64,000 bases of DNA from positions 124,001 through 188,000 of the forward strand of contig NZ_SDDZ01000007.1 of the NCBI RefSeq assembly GCF_004115975.1. The letters are read 5' to 3'. Below are positions 1-6,082 of the stretch, piece by piece. Below the pieces are notes generated by a model. The model searched no databases, had not been told where the DNA came from, and saw only the letters and a program-made list of their open reading frames with translations. A program made the position numbers and the translations under genes. The DNA comes from Gelidibacter gilvus. Its GTDB lineage: Bacteria; Bacteroidota; Bacteroidia; Flavobacteriales; Flavobacteriaceae. The first letter of the stretch is position 1; each line of letters starts with the position of its first letter.

Positions 1-70
1 CCATTTGAAGACCAATAAAACTTTAACAAAAAATTATAGCAAGATTAATCTTAGAAGTAAAAAACACCCC

Positions 71-98
71 TAAATTTGTATATACAATTGTTGTATAT
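71..98 (+). promoter_or_regulatory. Promoter -7 element overlapped by palindromic MarR-type operator
   Basis: TAAATTTG at 71-78 matches the Bacteroidota -7 consensus TAnnTTTG; no clear -33 TTTG is seen at the expected distance. A perfect 12-bp palindrome TTGTATATACAA (76-87) overlaps the -7 element, and a second half-site TTGTATAT (91-98) follows, so ATATACAA (80-87) and TTGTATAT (91-98) also form an inverted repeat that reaches the ATG at 97. MarR dimers bind AT-rich palindromes of this kind, so autorepression of the marR-yceI unit is the natural inference. Confidence 0.6.
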
Positions 99-552
99 GA
101 AAGAATTAGAAGACATCTTATTGACCACCTCCCAAATACCATTGGCGAAGAAGACCGTTCTGAATATTTCTTATACGAGTAATATCATCAGGGACAGTAT
201 TTCCAACATCCTTAAGCCTTTTGATATTTCCATTGAACAGTTTAACGTCCTTAGAATTTTACGAGGACAAAAAGGCAAGCCTACAAACCTTCAAGACATT
301 CAAGGTAGAATGGTCAGCAAAATGAGCAACACCACGAGATTGGTAGATAAGCTCATCTTGAAAGGTTATGTAGAGCGTTTTATATGTGAAGAAAATCGAC
401 GGAAAGTAGAAATCTTCATAACACCGAAAGGTTTGGAATTTTTAACGGAAATAGATCCTAAAGTAGAAGCAACGGAAACAGATATTACCTCTCCTTTATC
501 GCAAGAAGAACTTAAAACTTTAAATAGTTTATTAACAAAACTCAGAGATTAA
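97..552 (+). CDS. MarR family winged-helix transcriptional regulator
   Basis: The product is about 151 residues, the usual MarR length. The centre reads as a winged helix: FNVLRILRGQKGKPTNLQDI, then a recognition-helix region with KMSNTTRLVDKLILKGYVER and a wing containing CEENRRKVEIFITPKG, followed by a C-terminal dimerisation helix. The ATG at 97 is preferred over an upstream in-frame TTG at 76, because the TTG lies within the promoter -7 element. The gene is 34 bp upstream of a yceI-like gene on the same strand and probably shares its transcript. MarR-YceI pairs are common in Flavobacteriaceae; the ligand is unknown. Autoregulation is suggested by the palindrome over its promoter. Confidence 0.88.
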   Translation: MKELEDILLTTSQIPLAKKTVLNISYTSNIIRDSISNILKPFDISIEQFNVLRILRGQKGKPTNLQDIQGRMVSKMSNTTRLVDKLILKGYVERFICEENRRKVEIFITPKGLEFLTEIDPKVEATETDITSPLSQEELKTLNSLLTKLRD

Positions 553-586
553 CCATTAATTAATTACACTTTTTAAATCAAATTTT

Positions 587-1144
587 ATGAATAGTACACT
601 AATTTTAGCAATGGCTTTTGCAGCCAGTTCATTTATCACTACAATCGACAAGAAAGTTGATGTTGTCAACAGTAAAATCACCTGGAAAGGACATAAAGTA
701 ACCGGAGAACATGATGGATACATTATACTTCAGAAAGGTGCTTTGAAATTTGACGACAAGAATCAGTTGACAGGTGGCTCTTTCGTGATGGATATGCCAA
801 CCTTGACCGTAACTGATTTAGAAGGTGAATCGAAAGGCAAGCTTGAAGCACATTTAAAATCAGACGACTTTTTCAGTACAGACAAACATACTGCTGCTAC
901 TTTTGTCATTACAAACGTGTCAGGGAAAGACGGAAAACATAAAGTAACTGGCGATTTGACCATTAAAGGCATCACCAATCCAAACACTTTTGACATGGTT
1001 GTTTCTGGAAACACTGCTACTGCCGACCTTAAAGTTGATCGTACCAAATATGATATAAAATTTAGATCGGCGAGTTTCTTTGACGGTCTAAAGGATAAAG
1101 CCATCTATGATAATTTTGATCTCAATGTAAATTTAAAGTTTTAA
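587..1144 (+). CDS. YceI family periplasmic (polyisoprenoid-binding-like) protein
   Basis: The 185-residue product has a short hydrophobic N-terminus (about residues 4-18) that could act as a signal peptide. The rest is a YceI-type lipocalin-like beta barrel: VDVVNSKITWKGHKVTGEHDG at the start, LKSDDFFSTDKHTAATF in the middle and TGDLTIKGITNPNTFDM near residues 125-140. Family members bind isoprenoid or other amphipathic lipids in the periplasm; the ligand here is not deducible. It directly follows the MarR gene and is followed by a strong intrinsic terminator, so marR-yceI is a two-gene unit. Confidence 0.88.
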   Translation: MNSTLILAMAFAASSFITTIDKKVDVVNSKITWKGHKVTGEHDGYIILQKGALKFDDKNQLTGGSFVMDMPTLTVTDLEGESKGKLEAHLKSDDFFSTDKHTAATFVITNVSGKDGKHKVTGDLTIKGITNPNTFDMVVSGNTATADLKVDRTKYDIKFRSASFFDGLKDKAIYDNFDLNVNLKF

Positions 1145-1175
1145 GCTTAAATTTATTAAGAGTTTCATTTTAGTC

Positions 1176-1220
1176 AAAAAGAATCCTGCTTCGGAAGTTT
1201 CGTTTGCAGGATTCTTTTTT
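1176..1220 (+). terminator. Intrinsic terminator after yceI
   Basis: AAAAAGAATCCTGC (1176-1189) pairs with GCAGGATTCTTTTT (1206-1219) and ends in a T run. It separates the marR-yceI unit from the trp operon promoter 20 bp further on. Confidence 0.85.
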
Positions 1221-1238
1221 TATTTTCTTCCCAAATTA

Positions 1239-1269
1239 TTTGTAAACTTAATTTTGATTTCTATATTTG
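1239..1269 (+). promoter_or_regulatory. Bacteroidota-type promoter of the trp operon
   Basis: TTTG at 1239-1242 (-33) and TATATTTG at 1262-1269 (-7, consensus TAnnTTTG) are separated by 19 bp, a canonical arrangement for the Bacteroidota primary sigma factor. The leader-peptide ATG lies 14 bp downstream of the -7 element, so the transcript should begin only a few bases before the leader ORF. Confidence 0.75.
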
Positions 1270-1282
1270 GCAAAACAAAAAT

Positions 1283-1339
1283 ATGTACACAACTTTAAAT
1301 CATACTTGGTGGTGGAACTTTTCGAAACAAACTTCGTGA
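1283..1339 (+). CDS. trpL: trp operon leader peptide with three tandem Trp codons
   Basis: ATG at 1283 opens an 18-codon ORF, MYTTLNHTWWWNFSKQTS, ending at TGA 1337-1339. Three consecutive TGG codons occupy 1307-1315. The ORF sits just after a good promoter, 31 bp before a perfect intrinsic terminator, and upstream of trpE-G-D-C-F-B-A. This is the arrangement of a ribosome-mediated attenuator, in which stalling at Trp codons under tryptophan starvation prevents terminator formation. A segment ACAAACTT (1327-1334) is partly complementary to the AAGGCTTGT part of the terminator 5' arm and could act as antiterminator; that part is inference. It is only 18 residues long but strongly supported by context. 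Confidence 0.85.
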   Translation: MYTTLNHTWWWNFSKQTS

Positions 1340-1370
1340 GGTAATGCTATAGTATATTTAAATCTAATAT

Positions 1371-1404
1371 AAAAAAGGCTTGTCATTCACGACAAGCCTT
1401 TTTT
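1371..1404 (+). terminator. Attenuator terminator of the trp leader
   Basis: A perfect 14-bp inverted repeat, AAAAAAGGCTTGTC (1371-1384) and GACAAGCCTTTTTT (1391-1404), encloses a 6-nt loop and ends in a T run. It lies 31 bp after the stop codon of the Trp-rich leader ORF, with no complete gene between promoter and terminator, so it is read as a regulated (attenuation) terminator. Confidence 0.85.
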
Positions 1405-1418
1405 ATTTGCCATTGGTC

Positions 1419-1438
1419 ATTTCCGCGAAGGCGGAAAT
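1419..1438. repeat. Palindromic repeat (family A) upstream of GIY-YIG gene
   Basis: ATTTCCGC (1419-1426) and GCGGAAAT (1431-1438) form an 8-bp stem with a GAAG loop. It belongs to the same family as the hairpins in front of trpG, trpD, trpB, trpA, ddl and coaD, but is in the opposite orientation. A degenerate half copy (GATTTCCGCC) occurs at about 1775-1784, after the GIY-YIG gene, so the gene is bracketed by related sequence. Confidence 0.7.
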
Positions 1439-1466
1439 CCAAAGAATAAAGTAAGACTGTTACGCT

Positions 1467-1766
1467 ATGTTTCAAGAAAAGAACTTTTTTGTATATATCA
1501 TGATTAATAAAAACAACTCTGTAATTTATGTGGGTTTTTCAGGTCAAGTCTATGAACGGGTTCAACAACATAAGAAGAAATATAGCAAAGGATTTGCCAA
1601 CAAATACAATCTAAACAAACTTGTTTATTATGAAAAATTCGAATATCCAAACGAGGCCATTAAAAGAGAAAAACAAATCAAAAAGTGGAATCGTGAATGG
1701 AAAATTAACCTAATAAATGATTTTAATCCTAGTTGGGACGATTTATCACATTTTTTACAACCATAA
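1467..1766 (+). CDS. GIY-YIG domain nuclease-like protein
   Basis: The 99-residue protein is a minimal GIY-YIG domain of the short bacterial type: FFVYIMINKNN and VIYVGFSG form the two signature strands, followed by RVQQHKKK, a helix ending KREKQIKKWNREWKINLI and a short tail NPSWDDLSHF. Proteins of this length have a GIY-YIG nuclease fold, but their cellular role is not established. It lies between the trp attenuator and trpE, on the same strand, so it would be transcribed under tryptophan control. The gene is flanked by palindromic repeats of the family that permeates the operon, which suggests insertion of a mobile or repeat-associated unit. No intron or intein features are seen, so a homing role is not supported. 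Confidence 0.85.
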   Translation: MFQEKNFFVYIMINKNNSVIYVGFSGQVYERVQQHKKKYSKGFANKYNLNKLVYYEKFEYPNEAIKREKQIKKWNREWKINLINDFNPSWDDLSHFLQP

Positions 1767-1836
1767 AACATAAAGATTTCCGCCGAAGTTCAGCCTGAGC
1801 AATAGCCGAAACGCGTAAATAAATTCAGACATTCAA

Positions 1837-3240
1837 ATGAAGACCTACAGCCTACACACCCATCATAAAAAAATTCTCGCAGATACCATCACACCGGTGA
1901 GTATTTATTTGAAAATAAGGGATAAGTTCCCCAACAGTATTCTTTTGGAGAGTAGTGATTACCGCGCCAATGACAATAGTTTTTCCTATATCTGTTGCAA
2001 TCCTATCGCCTCCATTAAAGTTAAAAATGAGGTCATAACAGAAAGCTTTCCAGATAAAAGTCAGTCCATCCATCCCATTACACCAGAAACGAATGTAGCC
2101 AATGTGATCCATAAATTCACCAAACGTTTTAAAACGCATTCCGAAGATAAATTCAAGTTTATCAACAATGGTGTTTTCGGATATATCGCTTATGATGCGG
2201 TCCGTTATTTTGAAGACGTAGCCATTTCAAAAAAAGAAGGCCATCAAGATATTCCTGATATTTACTATGCAGTGTACCAAAACATCATCGCCATCAACCA
2301 TTTCAAAAATGAAGCGTATGTATTTGCCAATTGTTTTGATACAGAAAATAATATCCCGGAAATTCTACAACTCATCCAGTCAAAAAACTTTGCTGCTTTT
2401 AATTTTTCAACGGAGGGCGAAACAGTCTCCAACTTAACCGATGATGAATATAAAGACAATGTTGTCCTCGCAAAAAAACATTGTGCTAGAGGTGATGTCT
2501 TTCAACTTGTGCTGTCAAAAAAGTTTTCTCAGCAATTTAAAGGAGATGAATTCAATGTGTATCGCGCTTTACGCAGCATTAACCCCTCTCCTTACCTGTT
2601 CTATTTTGATTATGGCGATTTCAAGATTTTTGGAAGCTCTCCAGAAGCACAATTGGTCATAAATAAAGACAAAGCAGAAATCCATCCGATTGCAGGCACA
2701 TTCAAACGTACGGGTAACGACGAAAAGGATGCTGAACTCGCCAAACTCTTGGCTGTTGATGATAAGGAAAATGCAGAACACGTGATGCTTGTCGATTTGG
2801 CAAGAAACGATTTGAGTCGCCATGGAAGTCAGGTCACTGTGGAAAAATATAGAGAAGTACAATTCTTTTCCCACGTCATCCACTTGGTCAGCAAGGTGAC
2901 AGGTAAAAAACATAAGGACACCACCACCATGCAGATGGTCGCCGATACGTTTCCCGCAGGAACCTTAAGCGGGGCCCCTAAACACAAAGCCATGCAACTC
3001 ATTGAGAAATACGAAAAAACGAGTCGCGATTTTTACGGTGGCGCCATCGGATTCATGGATTTTAAAGGCAACTTCAATCATGCCATCATGATTCGGACAT
3101 TTTTGAGCAAGAATCATCAATTGCATTGGCAAGCTGGCGCAGGATTGGTTTCTAAGTCAAAACCCGAAGACGAATTGCAAGAAGTTTACAATAAGTTGGG
3201 GGCATTGACTAAGGCGATTGAGATGGCTAAAGATATTTAA
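1837..3240 (+). CDS. trpE: Anthranilate synthase component I
   Basis: TrpE converts chorismate and ammonia (delivered by TrpG) to anthranilate, the first committed step of tryptophan synthesis. The 467 residues are a normal length. The N-terminal domain has the LLESSD motif (about residues 35-40) used for tryptophan feedback inhibition. The chorismate-binding domain shows GDVFQLVLSKKF, PSPYLFYFDYGDF, GTFKRTGNDEKDAELA, MLVDLARNDLSR and FPAGTLSGAPKHKAM. It is the first biosynthetic gene after the attenuator and the GIY-YIG gene. A 194-bp gap containing two further palindromes separates it from trpG. Confidence 0.97.
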   Translation: MKTYSLHTHHKKILADTITPVSIYLKIRDKFPNSILLESSDYRANDNSFSYICCNPIASIKVKNEVITESFPDKSQSIHPITPETNVANVIHKFTKRFKTHSEDKFKFINNGVFGYIAYDAVRYFEDVAISKKEGHQDIPDIYYAVYQNIIAINHFKNEAYVFANCFDTENNIPEILQLIQSKNFAAFNFSTEGETVSNLTDDEYKDNVVLAKKHCARGDVFQLVLSKKFSQQFKGDEFNVYRALRSINPSPYLFYFDYGDFKIFGSSPEAQLVINKDKAEIHPIAGTFKRTGNDEKDAELAKLLAVDDKENAEHVMLVDLARNDLSRHGSQVTVEKYREVQFFSHVIHLVSKVTGKKHKDTTTMQMVADTFPAGTLSGAPKHKAMQLIEKYEKTSRDFYGGAIGFMDFKGNFNHAIMIRTFLSKNHQLHWQAGAGLVSKSKPEDELQEVYNKLGALTKAIEMAKDI

Positions 3241-3285
3241 TAGAATAAACAATGTCTAATACCAACCTGCAAGGTTTCAGAAACT

Positions 3286-3377
3286 AACCTGCAAGGTTTC
3301 AAAAACCTTGTAGGTTTAAAATGGCAAATAAAAATTATATAAAATTAGACCTGTCAGGTTTAAAAACCTAACAGGTC
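3286..3377. repeat. Two family-B palindromes in the trpE-trpG gap
   Basis: AACCTGCAAGGTTT (3286-3299) pairs with AAACCTTGTAGGTT (3303-3316), and GACCTGTCAGGTTT (3348-3361) pairs with AAACCTAACAGGTC (3364-3377), the second with one mismatch. An unpaired extra copy of AACCTGCAAGGTTTC lies at about 3264-3278. The same hairpin type, with different but matching arm bases, recurs in the trpF-trpB gap. There is no T run, so these are not intrinsic terminators. Confidence 0.75.
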
Positions 3378-3410
3378 TCAACCAAATAAATTAACATTTT
3401 AACACTCAGA

Positions 3411-3428
3411 TCCCCGCCTTCGCGGGGA
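3411..3428. repeat. Family-A palindrome abutting the trpG start
   Basis: TCCCCGC (3411-3417), loop CTTC, GCGGGGA (3422-3428). The ATG of trpG follows six bases later at 3435, so the 3' arm GGGGAA provides the only purine-rich ribosome-binding-like sequence. Confidence 0.75.
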
Positions 3429-3434
3429 ATAGAT

Positions 3435-4040
3435 ATGAAAATATTAGTTATAGACAATTACGACAGTTTTACTTATAATCTCGTCCATTATCTTGAAGAT
3501 TTGGGCTGTGAGGTCACTGTCCGACGCAACGATCAGCTCACGCTTGAAGAAGTAGATGCCTTTGAAAAGATCGTACTTTCTCCAGGACCAGGATTGCCTG
3601 ACGAAGCAGGATTATTAAAAGCCATCATTAAAACCTACGCACCCACAAAAAGTATTTTAGGAGTTTGCCTCGGTCAACAAGCCATTGCTGAAGTGTATGG
3701 CGGCACATTAATCAATCTCGATAATGTATATCACGGCGTAGCTACCAAAGTCACCAGTTGCGTTACCGATGAATCTCTCTTCAACGGCTTGGATAAAACC
3801 ATTGAAGTCGGCCGTTACCACTCTTGGGTGGTCAATCCTAATTTACCTGAAGTATTGGAAGCCACTTCCTTTGACGAAAATGGTCAGGTGATGTCCTTGC
3901 GCCACAGAACATACGATTTAAAAGGGGTACAATACCATCCTGAATCGGTGTTGACACCGGATGGGAAAAAGATATTGGAAAATTGGATTAAAATTCCTGC
4001 GCCTGCCCGTCCGGCAGGCGGGAAGGCAGGGATCTTATAG
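3435..4040 (+). CDS. trpG: Anthranilate synthase component II (glutamine amidotransferase)
   Basis: TrpG hydrolyses glutamine and passes ammonia to TrpE. It is a class I amidotransferase with the catalytic triad visible: Cys78 in GVCLGQQ, and His168 and Glu170 in GVQYHPES; VIDNYDSFTYNLVHYL opens the domain. The natural fold appears to end near KKILENWIKI (residue about 187). The remaining residues, PAPARPAGGKAGIL, are encoded by a composite palindrome (3993-4033), so the C-terminus has been extended by repeat sequence. The start at 3435 sits immediately after a palindrome that supplies a GGGGAA motif. Confidence 0.96.
   Translation: MKILVIDNYDSFTYNLVHYLEDLGCEVTVRRNDQLTLEEVDAFEKIVLSPGPGLPDEAGLLKAIIKTYAPTKSILGVCLGQQAIAEVYGGTLINLDNVYHGVATKVTSCVTDESLFNGLDKTIEVGRYHSWVVNPNLPEVLEATSFDENGQVMSLRHRTYDLKGVQYHPESVLTPDGKKILENWIKIPAPARPAGGKAGIL
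3993..4033. repeat. Composite palindrome encoding the TrpG C-terminal tail
   Basis: An inner stem GCCTGCC (4001-4007) and GGCAGGC (4013-4019) lies within outer arms that begin ATTCCTGC (3993-4000) and end GGCAGGGAT (4025-4033). It overlaps the last 12-14 codons of trpG and runs almost to its stop codon. A similar composite palindrome lies in trpF at 6703-6743. Confidence 0.65.
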
Positions 4041-4190
4041 GATCAACAACGTTAATCCTTTCGGCTCAGCGACATTAATCCTTAAGTTTAAGGTAAGCAA
4101 ACGCTTCGAGAAAAGAGGATGAAAACAAAAGGGGTTACATCGTATCAAAAATTAGTTGATCTAGAAAAAATTAAGTTTAACAACAAAAGA

Positions 4191-4208
4191 TCCCCACTTT
4201 CGTGAGGA
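4191..4208. repeat. Family-A palindrome abutting the trpD start
   Basis: TCCCCAC (4191-4197) and GTGAGGA (4202-4208) form a stem with one mismatch. The sequence GAGGAA at its 3' arm is placed as a ribosome-binding site for the ATG at 4215. Confidence 0.7.
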
Positions 4209-4214
4209 ATGAAC

Positions 4215-5210
4215 ATGAAACACATACTCAACAGACTCATCAACCAAGAAAGCATCTCTAGCGACGAAGCCAAACACGTCTTGGTCAACATATCAAAAGG
4301 AAACTACAATCAAAGTCAGATTGCCTCTTTCCTCACGGTTTATATGATGCGAAGTATTACCATCGAAGAATTGCAAGGTTTTAGGGATGCGCTCTTAGAA
4401 TTGTGCCTGCACGTGGATTTAGCCGATTATAACGGCATCGATTTATGTGGCACGGGAGGCGACGGAAAAGACACCTTTAATATTTCAACTCTGGCATCCT
4501 TTGTCACTGCCGGTGCTGGTGTCAATGTTACCAAACACGGTAACTACGGCGTTTCTTCTGCCTGCGGTTCTTCAAACGTTATGGAATATTTGGGCATTAA
4601 ATTTACCTCTGACCTTGATTTCTTAAAACGATCCTTGGACGAAGCCAGCATTTGCGTTTTGCACGCGCCGCTCTTCCACCCTGCCATGAAAAATGTAGCG
4701 CCCATCCGAAAGGATTTGGCAGTAAAAACCTTTTTTAATATGTTGGGACCTATGGTTAATCCCGCGTTTCCAAAAAACCAATTGGTAGGTGTTTTCAACC
4801 TAGAATTACTAAGAATGTATAGCTACCTTTATCAAAACACAGATATTAATTATACCATTCTTCATGCCTTGGATGGCTATGATGAAATCTCATTGACCGG
4901 TCCAACTAAAGTCATTCGGAACACTACAGAAACAATGATCTCACCCGAGTTTTTCGGATTAAACACTTTAAAACAAAGTGATATATATGGTGGTGATTCT
5001 GTAGCTGAAGCCGCCAAAATTTTTATACAGATATTGGATGGTCAAGGTAGCGAAGCACAAAATAACGTCGTATGTGCCAATGCCGCCATGGCGATTGCTA
5101 CGGTAAACAATACATCTGTAGAAGATAGTTTTGGACTGGCAAAAGATGCCCTATTGAGCGGAAAAGCAAAAGAGAAATTTGAGAGATTAGTTGAAATAAG
5201 TGGAGTTTAG
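4215..5210 (+). CDS. trpD: Anthranilate phosphoribosyltransferase
   Basis: TrpD transfers the phosphoribosyl group of PRPP to anthranilate. The glycine-rich PRPP site reads LCGTGGDGKDTFNIST, followed by TKHGNYGVSSACGSSNVMEYLG and the conserved HPAMKNVAPIRKDLAVKTFFNMLGPMVNPA. Length (331 residues) is normal. An in-frame ATG at 4209 overlaps the palindrome 3' arm; the ATG at 4215 is preferred because GAGGAA then lies at ribosome-binding distance and the layout matches trpA (ATG after TGAAC). A gap of about 170 bp with no other gene precedes it. Confidence 0.96.
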   Translation: MKHILNRLINQESISSDEAKHVLVNISKGNYNQSQIASFLTVYMMRSITIEELQGFRDALLELCLHVDLADYNGIDLCGTGGDGKDTFNISTLASFVTAGAGVNVTKHGNYGVSSACGSSNVMEYLGIKFTSDLDFLKRSLDEASICVLHAPLFHPAMKNVAPIRKDLAVKTFFNMLGPMVNPAFPKNQLVGVFNLELLRMYSYLYQNTDINYTILHALDGYDEISLTGPTKVIRNTTETMISPEFFGLNTLKQSDIYGGDSVAEAAKIFIQILDGQGSEAQNNVVCANAAMAIATVNNTSVEDSFGLAKDALLSGKAKEKFERLVEISGV

Positions 5211-5290
5211 TCCGGCAGTCTGCAGTTGGCAGTCAACAGAAAACACACAACACATAACAGACAACAGACCAATAATTAAAGATTTTTTAA

Positions 5291-6073
5291 ATGAATATTT
5301 TAGATCAAATAGTTAATGATAAGCGCAAAGAAGTCGATCTAAGACGATCACTCATTCCTACGTCACAATTGGAACAATCGGTTTTGTTTGAAAGAGATTC
5401 GATCTCACTAACGGAACGATTAAAAAACAGCGATTCAGGCATCATTGCTGAACATAAACGTCGTTCGCCTTCAAAATCCATCATAAATCAAAACCTTAAT
5501 GTGTTTGACGTAGCACAAGGTTATGAATCGGCTGGAGTTTGTGGGATGTCAGTTTTAACCGATGGCAAATATTTTGGAGGTTCTATGGACGATTTACTAT
5601 TGGCAAGAGCCAGTTGTAATTTGCCTTTGTTAAGAAAGGAATTTATCATCCATACGTACCAAATCTTGGAAGCCAAAGCTTATGGCGCAGACGTCATTTT
5701 GCTCATCGCGTCCATTTTATCAAACATAGAAATTAAGAGATTTTCAGAATTTGCAAAAAGCCTCAACCTCGAAGTGCTTTTGGAAATCCATAATGAGGAA
5801 GAATTGCATAAATCGGTGATGCCAAGTTTGGATATGATCGGCGTCAACAATAGAAATTTAAAAACCTTTGAGGTCAGTTTGGAGACAAGCAAACGTTTGA
5901 GCACGCTAATTCCAGATGACTTTATAAAAATATCAGAAAGTGGTATCAGCAACGTTTCATCTATTAAAGAGTTACAACCTTATGGTTACCAAGGTTTTTT
6001 AATAGGAGAAAACTTTATGAAAACCGATAATGCCGGGGAAAGTGCAAAATCATTTATCAAAAATCTAATTTAA
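5291..6073 (+). CDS. trpC: Indole-3-glycerol phosphate synthase
   Basis: TrpC converts CdRP (carboxyphenylamino-deoxyribulose phosphate) to indole-3-glycerol phosphate. The TIM-barrel signatures are present: ILDQIVNDKRKEV at the N-terminus, IIAEHKRRSPSKSII, GMSVLTDGKYFGGS, LLRKEFIIHTYQILEAKAYGAD, LEVLLEIHNEEEL, IGVNNRNLKTFEV and ISESGISN. The length of 260 residues is typical, with no palindrome inside the gene. The 80-bp gap before it contains a GCAGTCTGCAGTTGGCAGTC-type repeat at about 5214-5233 that recurs near 44.98 and 45.85 kb. trpF starts 9 bp downstream. Confidence 0.97.
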   Translation: MNILDQIVNDKRKEVDLRRSLIPTSQLEQSVLFERDSISLTERLKNSDSGIIAEHKRRSPSKSIINQNLNVFDVAQGYESAGVCGMSVLTDGKYFGGSMDDLLLARASCNLPLLRKEFIIHTYQILEAKAYGADVILLIASILSNIEIKRFSEFAKSLNLEVLLEIHNEEELHKSVMPSLDMIGVNNRNLKTFEVSLETSKRLSTLIPDDFIKISESGISNVSSIKELQPYGYQGFLIGENFMKTDNAGESAKSFIKNLI

Positions 6074-6082
6074 AAATCTAAA

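Noticed and set aside
1467-1766. GIY-YIG as a homing endonuclease in an intron or intein
   Set aside because: It lies between complete genes; there are no split coding sequences, intron structure or intein motifs around it.
3286-3377. Intrinsic terminators in the trpE-trpG gap
   Set aside because: The stems lack T runs on either strand, and the operon continues with trpG; they are repeats, not terminators.
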